Assembly: GCF_016615955.1 (NCBI RefSeq)
Contig: NZ_CP067113.1
Coordinates: forward strand, 1 to 64,000
Source: Luteimonas sp. MC1750
GTDB lineage: Bacteria; Pseudomonadota; Gammaproteobacteria; Xanthomonadales; Xanthomonadaceae
Direction: 5' to 3'
DNA: 64,000 nt
The notes beneath the pieces are model-generated. The model was not told the DNA's origin. It saw nothing but the letters and a program-made list of their open reading frames with translations, and searched no databases. The position numbers and the translations under genes are program-made. Positions 12,316-19,911 of this stretch are shown piece after piece. Numbering within the stretch: position 1 is the stretch's first letter; each line of letters begins with the position of its first letter.

Positions 12316-13086
12316 GGGGCGGAGGGGGCGGAGAGGGCGGAGGGGGTGGAGGAGGGTGAGGTAGCGGCGGATGGTGGTGTCGAGGCCTTCGTAGAGGGCT
12401 TCGCTGATCAGGGCGTGGCCGATGGAGACTTCTTCGACGCCGGGGACGGCGGCCAGGAAGTCGCGCAGGTTGGCCTGGCTGAGGTCGTGGCCGGCGTTGA
12501 CGCCCAGGCCGGCGGCACTGGCACGGCGCGCGGTGTCGGCGCAGGCGGCGAGGGCGTCGTCCGGGGTGCCGGCGGCGTGGGCCTCGGCGAAGGGGCCGGT
12601 ATAGATCTCGATGCGGTCCGCGCCGGCTTCGGCCGCGGACTCGACGGCGCTGCCGGCGTCGGCGAACAGGCTCACGCGGCAGCCGAGGCCGCGCAGCTCG
12701 GCGATCAGCGGCGCGAGGCGTTCACGGTCGCGGGCGAAGTCGAAGCCGTGGTCCGAGGTGATCTGGCCGTCGTCATCCGGGACCAGGGTCGCCTGCGCCG
12801 GGCGCGCCTCGCGGCACAGGGCGATGAAGCCGGGATAGCCCGGGCGCGGAGCGGCGAACGGGTTGCCTTCGAGGTTGAGCTCGACGCCGCGTGCGGTCGC
12901 CAGGGCGGCGAGCGCCATGACGTCGTCGGCACGGGCATGGCGTGCGTCCGGGCGTGGATGCAGGGTGAGGCCGTGGGCGCCGGCATCCAGGCAGGTGCGC
13001 GCGGCGCGCAGCACGTCCGGTTCGGCGCCGCCGCGCGAGTTGCGCAGCACGGCGACCTTGTTGAGGTTGACGCTGAGGCGGGTCAT
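12310..13086 (-). CDS. pdxJ: Pyridoxine 5'-phosphate synthase PdxJ
   Basis: Last step of de novo vitamin B6 synthesis: condenses 1-deoxyxylulose 5-phosphate with aminoacetone 3-phosphate. 258 residues starting [20 protein letters not shown]. Conserved motifs include [53 protein letters not shown] and [13 protein letters not shown]. The last 15 residues, [14 protein letters not shown], are not family sequence. They come from a GGAGGGGGC tandem repeat, and the stop lies in REP copy b, so an older C-terminus was probably replaced. It follows tonB-exb as in Xanthomonas. Confidence 0.95.
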   Translation of the reverse strand: MTRLSVNLNKVAVLRNSRGGAEPDVLRAARTCLDAGAHGLTLHPRPDARHARADDVMALAALATARGVELNLEGNPFAAPRPGYPGFIALCREARPAQATLVPDDDGQITSDHGFDFARDRERLAPLIAELRGLGCRVSLFADAGSAVESAAEAGADRIEIYTGPFAEAHAAGTPDDALAACADTARRASAAGLGVNAGHDLSQANLRDFLAAVPGVEEVSIGHALISEALYEGLDTTIRRYLTLLHPLRPLRPLRPL

Positions 13087-13201
13087 GACGCGGGAGGATA
13101 CGCCGCTCGGGCCGTTCGAGCCCGGCTCGTACGAAGGGCTGGAAGCGGACTCGAGTCAGGTGAACGCCGGATCAGGGCTGGATCGCAGCGAGCAACGCGG
13201 C

Positions 13202-13543
13202 TCAGCCCTGGGAGACGTCCACCGATGGCGGAGCGACATGGGCGCCCGCCCCGCCAGAACTCGCGGCCGCGCCTGCTGACGCTGCCGCTGTCGCGCCGAT
13301 CGAAGATCCGGCAGCCGCGCGGCGGGTTTCCGCATCCTCGCGCAGGCGCTTCAGCTCCAGCGGGTCGAGCATCATGCTGTCGTCGCGCGACTGGTTGCCG
13401 ACGCGCTGGGCCAGCAGGCCGAGGACCCAGGCCACGATGCCGGCGAGCGCCACGAGCAGGCAGAGGACGGCGAGCGCCATCGAGGATGCGTTGAGCGCCA
13501 CCGCGAACGCGGCCACGGCCAGGAGGAGGAACAGCCAGGGCAT
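13202..13543 (-). CDS. Small membrane protein of unknown function
   Basis: 113 residues. Two hydrophobic segments at about 2-18 and 24-46, then a charged stretch ([16 protein letters not shown]) and an alanine/glycine-rich tail. GGAG lies 8 nt before the ATG at 13543. I do not recognise the family. The hydrophobic pattern and ribosome binding site support a real gene on this strand over the competing plus-strand frame. Confidence 0.65.
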   Translation of the reverse strand: MPWLFLLLAVAAFAVALNASSMALAVLCLLVALAGIVAWVLGLLAQRVGNQSRDDSMMLDPLELKRLREDAETRRAAAGSSIGATAAASAGAAASSGGAGAHVAPPSVDVSQG

Positions 13544-13706
13544 GGACTTTCTCCGCGGGATCGATGGCGAAGTCTAGCCCGGCTGGGCTGGGCGGCGCGC
13601 GGCCGCCGGGCGCTTGGAGCTTGCCGCTGGTCGCAGTTTGGGGCGGCGGCGGCGATGGTTGGCGGTGTGTCGAGGCCGGGGCAGCGTGATCGGACTCAAG
13701 GGTCGG

Positions 13707-13720
13707 GTAGCCGCGGCTAC
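13707..13720. repeat. Palindrome at the end of the cls gene
   Basis: GTAGCCGCGGCTAC is a perfect 14-bp palindrome overlapping the cls stop. It looks like a shortened REP core and might act in 3'-end formation. Confidence 0.4.
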
Positions 13721-15195
13721 AGGAGGGGGGAGAGGAGGCGGGCGAGGGCTTCGGGAAGGCGGGCGCGGAAGAGGGGGCGGTGGCGGCCGCGCTGGACGCG
13801 CGGGGCGCTGGCGAGTTCGCCCTCGAAGAGGGCCGCCATCTGCGCGGCGATGCCGGGATCGTCGAACAGCACCGAGACCTCGAAGTTCAGCCGGAAGCTG
13901 CGGTGGTCGAAGTTCGCGCTGCCCACCAGCACCAGTTCGTCGTCGACCAGCAGGCTCTTGCTGTGCAGCATGCGCGGGCCGTATTCGTAGATCTTCACCC
14001 CGGCGAGCAGCAGGGCGCCGAAGTAGGAGCGCGCGGCCAGCGTGACCAGCTTCGAGTCGCTCTCCCGCGGGACCAGCAGGCGGACGTCGAGGCCTGCGGC
14101 GGCGGCCGAGGTCAGCGCCATCATCGCCGCCTCGCCGGGCACGAAATACGGCGTGGTCATCCACACCCGCGCCTTGGCGGCGTGGATCGCCGAGACGTGC
14201 ATGCGGTGGATCGCCTCCCAGGGCGAGTCCGGTCCGGAGACCAGCACCTGCGCATGCACCGGTCCGGGGGCGGCATCCGCCGGCGCATCGCGCGCGACGT
14301 TCGACAGGAACTGCCGGTCGCCGGTCGCGTAGGCCCAGTCCTCGCAGAACACCAGCTGCAGCCGCCGCACCACCTCGCCTTCCAGGCGCAGGTGCAGGTC
14401 GCGATAGGCAGCGTCGCCGAGGCGTTCGTCCTGCTCGTCTGTGATGTTCATGCCGCCGGTGTAGGCGATGCGGCCGTCAATCACCACGATCTTGCGGTGG
14501 GTGCGCAGGTTGGCCCAGGGCCGGCGCCAGAACTGCCCCAGGCGCATCGGGTGGAACCAGGCCAGCTCGCCGCCGGCGTCGAGCAGCGGCTGGAAGAAGC
14601 GCCGCGCCGCCCCCGATCCGATCGCGTCCACCAGCAGCCGGACCTCGACCCCGGCCCGCGCGCGTTCGGCCAGCGCATCGCGCAGCGCGGTGCCGGTCAG
14701 GTCGGGCTCGTAGATGTAGTACTCGAGGTGGACATGGCGGGTGGCGCGGGCGATGTCGGCCAGCAGGGCCTCGTACTTGGCGGCGCCGTCGACCAGCAGG
14801 CGCACGTCGCGCGCGGTGGAAGGGGCGAGCCCGGTGCTGGCGGTGCCGAGGCGGGCGAGCTCGGCGGCGTCGACGTGCGCGCCCGCGTCGAAGGCGGGAG
14901 ACGCGGCCATGGACTCGCGGCTGCGCGCGCGGCGCAGGCGCTGGCGCCGGATCCGCTGTGGTCCGAACACGTGGTAGATCAGGAAGCCGAGATAGGGCAG
15001 GAGGGCCAGGCCCAGCAGCCAGCTGAGCGTCGCCACCGGCTCGCGCTTCTGCAGCACGATCCAGCCGCCCAGCAGCAACAGGTAGGCCGCCCAGGCCGCG
15101 ATCAGCCAGCTGCCCAGGTGGGGAATCGACAGCAGGCCCTGCCAGGCATCGCGCAACACGTCCAGACGCTTCCCCCGTCGCAGGGACTGAGACAA
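13717..15195 (-). CDS. cls: Cardiolipin synthase (phospholipase D family)
   Basis: Makes cardiolipin by transferring a phosphatidyl group between phosphatidylglycerol molecules at the inner membrane. 492 residues: two N-terminal membrane segments at about 26-48 and 55-76, then two PLD domains, each with an HKD-type motif. The first is HRKIVVIDGRIAYTGGMNIT and the second HSKSLLVDDELVLVGSANFD. The C-terminus LARLLSPLL matches ClsA-type enzymes. It is divergent from the radical SAM gene with only 20 bp between starts. Confidence 0.93.
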   Translation of the reverse strand: MSQSLRRGKRLDVLRDAWQGLLSIPHLGSWLIAAWAAYLLLLGGWIVLQKREPVATLSWLLGLALLPYLGFLIYHVFGPQRIRRQRLRRARSRESMAASPAFDAGAHVDAAELARLGTASTGLAPSTARDVRLLVDGAAKYEALLADIARATRHVHLEYYIYEPDLTGTALRDALAERARAGVEVRLLVDAIGSGAARRFFQPLLDAGGELAWFHPMRLGQFWRRPWANLRTHRKIVVIDGRIAYTGGMNITDEQDERLGDAAYRDLHLRLEGEVVRRLQLVFCEDWAYATGDRQFLSNVARDAPADAAPGPVHAQVLVSGPDSPWEAIHRMHVSAIHAAKARVWMTTPYFVPGEAAMMALTSAAAAGLDVRLLVPRESDSKLVTLAARSYFGALLLAGVKIYEYGPRMLHSKSLLVDDELVLVGSANFDHRSFRLNFEVSVLFDDPGIAAQMAALFEGELASAPRVQRGRHRPLFRARLPEALARLLSPLL

Positions 15196-15215
15196 CCGGC
15201 GCCTAGGCTAGCCGC

Positions 15216-16349
15216 ATGCGCGACGATGGCAAAGCCAGGCTGGCCGCCCTGGGGCCCCTCAAGGGCCGCGGCGCGGCCTCGCGCGTGACCGGCCGCTTCG
15301 AACAGCGCTCGGCCAGCCGCGAGGACGACGGCTGGGGATCGGGCCACGACTTCAGCGACGCCAGCGGCGAAGCGCTCGAGCCCGGCCCCGCCACGGTGGT
15401 CACCGTGGAGCGCGCGCGCAGCATCATCAGCCACAACCAGTCGCCCGACATCGGCTTCAGCCAGTCGATCAACCCCTACCGCGGCTGCGAACACGGCTGC
15501 GTCTACTGCTTTGCCCGGCCCAGCCACGCCTACCTCGACCTGTCGCCCGGCCTCGACTTCGAAACCCGGCTGTTCGCGAAGACCAATGCGGTCGAGCTGC
15601 TGCGCGCCGAGCTCGCGCGCCCGCGCCACGCCTGCTCGCCGATCGCCCTGGGCGTGAACACCGATGCCTACCAGCCGCTGGAACGCCGCGAGCGCATCAC
15701 CCGCGGCCTGCTCGAGGTGCTGGCCGAGACCCGGCATCCGGTGCACCTGATCACCAAGAACGCGCTGGTGCTGCGCGACCTCGACCTGCTGGTGCCGATG
15801 GCCGCGCAGGGCCTGGTGCAGGTCTCGCTCTCGGTCACCACGCTCGACAACCGCCTGGCCGCGCGCATGGAGCCGCGGGCCTCGGCGCCCCATGCGCGGT
15901 TGAAGGCGATCGCCGGGCTGCACGAAGCCGGCGTGCCGGTCAGCGTGATGGTGGCCCCGGTCATCCCGGCGATCACCGATGGCGAGCTCGAGGCGATCCT
16001 CACCGCCGCGCGCGATGCGGGTGCGCGCGACGCGTCATACGTGCTGCTGCGCCTGCCGCACGAGCTGAAGGAGGTGTGGCGTGAATGGCTCGCGCAGCAC
16101 TATCCGGACCGCGCCGCGCACGTGATGAGCCTGGTCTCGCAGATGCGCGGTGGCCGCGACTACGACAGCGGGTTCGGCACGCGCATGCGTGGCGAAGGAC
16201 CCTTCGCCCAGCTGCTGGCGGCACGCTTCCGCAAGGCCTGGCGACAGCTGGGATTCACCCGCCTGCCGTCGCTCGACTGCAGCCGGTTCGTACCGCCCGC
16301 GAAGCCCGTGCGCGAACCTGTACCGTCGCCCCAGGGAAGCCTGTTCTAG
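15216..16349 (+). CDS. PA0069-family radical SAM protein
   Basis: 377 residues. The 4Fe-4S motif is CEHGCVYC (CxxxCxxC) within NPYRGCEHGCVYCFARPSHA, the signature of the PA0069 or Rv2578c group. A TIM-barrel core follows (VHLITKNALVLRDLDLL, VSLSVTTLDNRLAARMEPRA). These proteins resemble DNA spore photoproduct lyases, but no substrate is established. The start at 15216 lies 20 bp from the divergent cls start, so the promoters must overlap the gene ends. Confidence 0.88.
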   Translation: MRDDGKARLAALGPLKGRGAASRVTGRFEQRSASREDDGWGSGHDFSDASGEALEPGPATVVTVERARSIISHNQSPDIGFSQSINPYRGCEHGCVYCFARPSHAYLDLSPGLDFETRLFAKTNAVELLRAELARPRHACSPIALGVNTDAYQPLERRERITRGLLEVLAETRHPVHLITKNALVLRDLDLLVPMAAQGLVQVSLSVTTLDNRLAARMEPRASAPHARLKAIAGLHEAGVPVSVMVAPVIPAITDGELEAILTAARDAGARDASYVLLRLPHELKEVWREWLAQHYPDRAAHVMSLVSQMRGGRDYDSGFGTRMRGEGPFAQLLAARFRKAWRQLGFTRLPSLDCSRFVPPAKPVREPVPSPQGSLF

Positions 16350-16407
16350 GCCCTGGGCCGCGCTGCTTACACGCACCGGCGACGTCCCCCTGGTGTACGG
16401 TGCGCCG

Positions 16408-17223
16408 ATGAAAGAGCAACTGGGCCACGCCGCGGAGACAGCCGGGCAGAGCGGTCCGGCCGGCGCGGCGGCGACGGCCCCGGACGACCTCGGCCAGCGT
16501 TTGCGTGACTGCGAGGCCGAGCTTGCCGATGTCCTCAAGGACCATGCCCTGGTTTCGCACGGTATCGCGCATGACCTGCGCGCGCCGCTGCGCGCGATCG
16601 AGGGCTTCGCGGCCATGCTGGAAGCGGGTTCGGGCGAACGCCTGGACGACACCGGGCGCGGACAGCTCGCGCGCATCCGCGCCGCCGCCGCGCGCATGGC
16701 CGCGCTGATCGATTCGTTGCAGGCGCTGTCGCGCGCATCGCACGATCCACTGGAGATCACCGACGTCGACGCCAGCCTGCTGGTGGACTGGGCGCTGGTC
16801 GAACTCTGCGATGCCGAGCCCGGCCGTGCGGTCGAAGCCACGGTCCAGCCGGACATGCGGGTGCGCGCGGACGAACGCCAGTTGAAGCAGGTCTTCGACC
16901 AGCTGCTGCACAACGCCTGGAAGTTTTCCGCCGCACGCGAGTCGGTGCGCATCACGGTCGACGCCGAGCGCGTCGGCGAGCGCGTGCGCATCCGCGTGCG
17001 CGACCAGGGCAGCGGCTTCGAAGCCCGGCACAGCGAACGCGTGTTCGAACCGTTCCAGCGCCTGCACGGGGCCGACGATGGCGGCGGTCATGGCCTCGGG
17101 CTGGCGATCGCGCGCCGCATCGTCGCGCGGATGCACGGCAGCATCGGCGCACAGAGCGTGCCGGGCGAAGGCAGCATGTTCCACGTCGAACTGCCGGCGG
17201 TCGGTGAGCGGGAGCCGTCATGA
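16408..17223 (+). CDS. Soluble sensor histidine kinase
   Basis: 271 residues from ATG 16408. No membrane segment or sensor domain is visible. The dimerisation domain has HGIAHDLRAPLRAI, with His55 the phosphorylation site. The ATPase domain shows the N box HNAWKFS, the G1 box DQGSGF and the G2 box GHGLGLAIARRIV. The layout is that of phytochrome-like kinases without their sensor half. Its stop overlaps the response regulator start by 4 bp (ATGA), so the two are a cotranscribed pair. Confidence 0.9.
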   Translation: MKEQLGHAAETAGQSGPAGAAATAPDDLGQRLRDCEAELADVLKDHALVSHGIAHDLRAPLRAIEGFAAMLEAGSGERLDDTGRGQLARIRAAAARMAALIDSLQALSRASHDPLEITDVDASLLVDWALVELCDAEPGRAVEATVQPDMRVRADERQLKQVFDQLLHNAWKFSAARESVRITVDAERVGERVRIRVRDQGSGFEARHSERVFEPFQRLHGADDGGGHGLGLAIARRIVARMHGSIGAQSVPGEGSMFHVELPAVGEREPS

Positions 17224-17657
17224 GCAACCGCCCGATCCTGCTGGTGGAGGACAATCCGGACGACGTCGAGCTGACGCGGATCGCCTTCGCGCAGGCGCAG
17301 ATCGCGAACCCGCTGCATGTCGTCGACAACGGCGTCGAGGCCCTGGACTACCTGTTCGGGCGCGGGCAGTGGGCGGGCCAGGTCCGCCACGACGCGCCTG
17401 CGCTGGTGCTGCTCGACCTCAACATGCCGCGCATGGACGGACGCGAGGTGCTGCAGGCGATCCGTGCCGACAGCGATACGCGCAGCCTGCCGGTGGTGGT
17501 CATGACCACCAGCACCGAGCCCTTCGACGTCGAGGCCTGCTACTCGCTGGGCGCCAACAGCTATATCCGCAAGCCGGTGGACTTCGACCAGTTCATGGGC
17601 GCGGTGAAGCAGGTCGGGCTGTACTGGCTGATGCTCAACCACCCGCGGGATTCGTAG
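17220..17657 (+). CDS. Single-domain response regulator (Rcp1 type)
   Basis: 145 residues, receiver domain only. The acidic pocket EDNPDD lies at 10-15, the phosphoacceptor is Asp66 in LVLLDLNMPRMDG, and the switch region has TTSTEP and the lysine in RKPVDF. There is no output domain, as in cyanobacterial Rcp1 and many xanthomonad homologues that pair with phytochrome-type kinases. It overlaps the kinase gene and is followed by a GC palindrome at about 17662-17673. Confidence 0.9.
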   Translation: MSNRPILLVEDNPDDVELTRIAFAQAQIANPLHVVDNGVEALDYLFGRGQWAGQVRHDAPALVLLDLNMPRMDGREVLQAIRADSDTRSLPVVVMTTSTEPFDVEACYSLGANSYIRKPVDFDQFMGAVKQVGLYWLMLNHPRDS

Positions 17658-17675
17658 AGCCCGGCCGGGCCGGAT

Positions 17676-18380
17676 CTAGGACGCGGGGAAGAGCGCTTCG
17701 GCGCGCTGGAACAGGATCCAGCTGGTGGCGATGAACTTGTCGCCGCCCCGCGGGCGGTTGCCGCGGTGGGTGTGGGTGAAGGCGGTGGGCGCGATCAGCA
17801 GGTCGCCGGTGCGCGGTGCAATCTTGCGGCCCTGGAACAGGAACTCGGTCTCGCCGGCTTCGAAGCCGTCGTTGAGGTAGAGCGTCCACAGCAGGTGGCG
17901 ATGCAGGGTCTCGGCCGGCGCGTCGCGGGGATACAGCTCGCAGTGCCAGTAGGGATAGCCGCCCTCGCCGTCGGCATACCACTGCAGGTTGACCGTTCCG
18001 GGACGCAGGCAGGCCATCGCCAGCTGGCCCAGCGCGCGGTCGTCCATCGCCGTGATGTCGTCCGCCTCGAGGCGGCGCAGCGCGCCGTCCGGCCCCGGCT
18101 GCTGCAGCATCAGCGGCGCGATGAGCGCCTGTGGATACCGGCGCAGATAGGCCAGCAGCCCCGAGTAGACCGCGACATTGAGCGCCTGCTCGACATCGGC
18201 CCAGTCGGCACGCCCGGCCAGGCCGATGTCGCGACTCTTCTTCAGCTCGGGAAACACCCCGCTGCCCACCCGCCCCGGCTGCAGCGCATCGCTCCCCCGC
18301 ATGCGCTCGACGATCGCCGCGCACGTCGCCGCGTCGAGCGCGCCGGGCGTCACTTCTATGAAGTCAGCGCTGTCGTGCAT
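17676..18380 (-). CDS. 2-oxoglutarate/Fe(II) oxygenase, prolyl 4-hydroxylase-like
   Basis: 234 residues from ATG 18380 (MHDSADFIEV). The open frame runs upstream to 18419, but that part is repeat sequence. The double-stranded beta-helix is visible: WHCELYPRD supplies the first iron His and acid, LLWTLYLNDGFEAGETEF is the typical core strand pair, and HTHRGNRPRGGDKF holds the distal His and the 2-oxoglutarate-binding basic residue. The substrate is unknown. Confidence 0.82.
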   Translation of the reverse strand: MHDSADFIEVTPGALDAATCAAIVERMRGSDALQPGRVGSGVFPELKKSRDIGLAGRADWADVEQALNVAVYSGLLAYLRRYPQALIAPLMLQQPGPDGALRRLEADDITAMDDRALGQLAMACLRPGTVNLQWYADGEGGYPYWHCELYPRDAPAETLHRHLLWTLYLNDGFEAGETEFLFQGRKIAPRTGDLLIAPTAFTHTHRGNRPRGGDKFIATSWILFQRAEALFPAS

Positions 18381-18408
18381 TTCGGGCTCCGGGTGGGGGG
18401 AAGAGCAT

Positions 18409-18664
18409 TTTTTTGCCACGGATGGACGCGGATAAGAGCGGATTTACACGGATCAAGCGGATGGCGCGATGAAGCAGATTGCGCGGAAAAGAACAGTTGG
18501 CGGAGAAACAGTTGGCGGAGAAAACTGGGCGGGCGATTGCTGAAGCGCTTCGTCCGGGCTTCGCCATGGCCGACGGTCAGACCACGCGCAAGACAGACAG
18601 AAGCTCTCTTCTACTCCTGCTCTATCCGCGCAAATCCGCGTCATCCGCGTGATCCGTGGCAAAG
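18409..18664. repeat. Second GCCACGGAT inverted-repeat element
   Basis: Left arm 18409-18462 and right arm 18619-18664 are imperfect inverted copies of the same GCCACGGAT/GCGGATTTACACGGAT block found at 11868-12280. The interior contains a 15-bp tandem (ACAGTTGGCGGAGAA) at 18493-18522 and no credible gene. It fills the gap between the oxygenase and fbp, and lacks the outer REP 25-mers of the first element. Confidence 0.65.
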
Positions 18665-18694
18665 CTCTGCTCCAACCGCCAGGACCGGAGCGAA

Positions 18695-19708
18695 TCAGCC
18701 CCCGTCGTGGTCGCGGTGGTAGCGGGTGGCGGCTTCGACTTCGGACTTCGAACCGAGGAAGACCGGCACGCGCTGGTGCAGCTGCGTGGGGGCGATCTCC
18801 ATGATGCGGTCGCGGCCGTTGCTGGCGGCGCCGCCGGCCTGTTCGACCAGGAAGGACATCGGGTTGGCCTCGTACATCAGGCGCAGCTTGCCGGCCTTGC
18901 CGGGGTCCTTGCGGTCCCAGGGATAGATGAAGATGCCGCCGCGGGTCAGGATGCGGTGCACGTCGGCGACCATCGAGGCGACCCAGCGCATGTTGAAGTC
19001 CTTGCCGCGCGGGCCTTCCTTGCCGGCCAGCAGGTCGCGCACGTAGTCCTGCATCGGCGCCTCCCAGTGGCGCTGGTTGGACATGTTGATCGCGAACTCC
19101 TTCGTCTCCTCGGGGATGCGGATCGCCTCGCGCGTCAGCATGAAGGTGCCCGACTCGCGATCGAGGGTGAAGGCGTGGGTGCCGTGGCCGAAGGTCAGCA
19201 CCAGCGTGGTCTGCGGGCCGTAGACGCAGTAGCCGGCGGCGACCTGATCGGTGCCCGGCTGCAGGAAGTCCTCGTCGCAGGCCGCGGCCGTGCCCTCGGG
19301 GCAGCGCAGCACCGAGAAGATGGTGCCGACCGACACGTTGACGTCGATGTTGCTGGAGCCGTCGAGGGGATCGAACAGCAGCAGGTAGTTGCCGCGCGGA
19401 TACGCGTCGGGAATCGGGAAGCAGTGGTCCATCTCTTCCGAGGCGCAGGCGGCGAGATGCCCGCCCCAGGCGTTGGCCTCGAGCAGGATCTCGTTGGACA
19501 GCACGTCGAGCTTCTTCTGCGCCTCGCCCTGGATGTTGCCGGTGCCGGCGTCACCCAGCACGCCGCCCAGCGCGCCCTTGCCGACCGCGATCGAGATGCT
19601 GGTGCAGGCGCGGGCGACCACCGCGATCAGCTGGCGCAGGTCGGCATTGATGCGGCCGGCGCGCTGCTCCTCGATCAGGTGGCGGGTGAGGGAGACGTGG
19701 CTGGACAT
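18695..19708 (-). CDS. fbp: Fructose-1,6-bisphosphatase, class I
   Basis: Hydrolyses fructose 1,6-bisphosphate in gluconeogenesis. ATG 19708 ([20 protein letters not shown]) gives 337 residues, the normal class I length; the longer frame begins in unrelated sequence. The metal-site motif is [20 protein letters not shown] and the upstream acidic residues are in CASEEMDH. The C-terminal active-site motif [20 protein letters not shown] is intact. Standard central metabolism gene. Confidence 0.96.
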   Translation of the reverse strand: MSSHVSLTRHLIEEQRAGRINADLRQLIAVVARACTSISIAVGKGALGGVLGDAGTGNIQGEAQKKLDVLSNEILLEANAWGGHLAACASEEMDHCFPIPDAYPRGNYLLLFDPLDGSSNIDVNVSVGTIFSVLRCPEGTAAACDEDFLQPGTDQVAAGYCVYGPQTTLVLTFGHGTHAFTLDRESGTFMLTREAIRIPEETKEFAINMSNQRHWEAPMQDYVRDLLAGKEGPRGKDFNMRWVASMVADVHRILTRGGIFIYPWDRKDPGKAGKLRLMYEANPMSFLVEQAGGAASNGRDRIMEIAPTQLHQRVPVFLGSKSEVEAATRYHRDHDGG

Positions 19709-19804
19709 CGCGGACCTGCGCAGTGGCGGACGGGGCCGCCATTGTCGCCCAAGGGCCCGGCGGCTGCAGGGGCGTTGGCCCGCGCCCCGCGGGCGAGGCA
19801 TCCC

Positions 19805-19829
19805 CTGCAGGAGCGGCTACAGCCGCGAG
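19805..19829 (+). repeat. REP-like 25-mer, copy c
   Basis: CTGCAGGAGCGGCTACAGCC then GCGAG; differs from copy a in two bases. Forms an inverted pair with the copy at 19860. Confidence 0.8.
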
Positions 19830-19859
19830 CGGGCCTGGCGATGGATCGACGACGAGGCG

Positions 19860-19884
19860 ATCGCGGCTGTAGCCGCTCCTACAG
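19860..19884 (-). repeat. REP-like 25-mer, copy d
   Basis: Exact inverse of copy a; partner of the copy at 19805. Confidence 0.85.
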
Positions 19885-19911
19885 GGGGAGGACGGGGGTG
19901 GGGGTGGGCCG

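Larger units (their letters stand above)
19709..19911. other. fbp-receptor gap with paired REP repeats
   Basis: No gene. It holds REP-like copies at 19805-19829 (plus) and 19860-19884 (minus), 30 bp apart and able to form one large hairpin between two genes read leftward. Confidence 0.7.

Noticed and set aside
11842..12359. Small frames on both strands in the exbD2-pdxJ gap
   Set aside because: They lie in inverted repeats and low-complexity sequence, and lack ribosome binding sites.
13614..14164. Arg- and Pro-rich frames overlapping the end of cls
   Set aside because: Frame-shifted shadows of the cardiolipin synthase gene; HKD motifs appear only in the chosen frame.
17178..17193. Fifth parS-like site, TGTTCCACGTCGAACT, in the histidine kinase gene
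   Set aside because: The palindrome is broken in the right arm and the site lies 13 kb from the cluster inside a conserved kinase motif. Probably chance.
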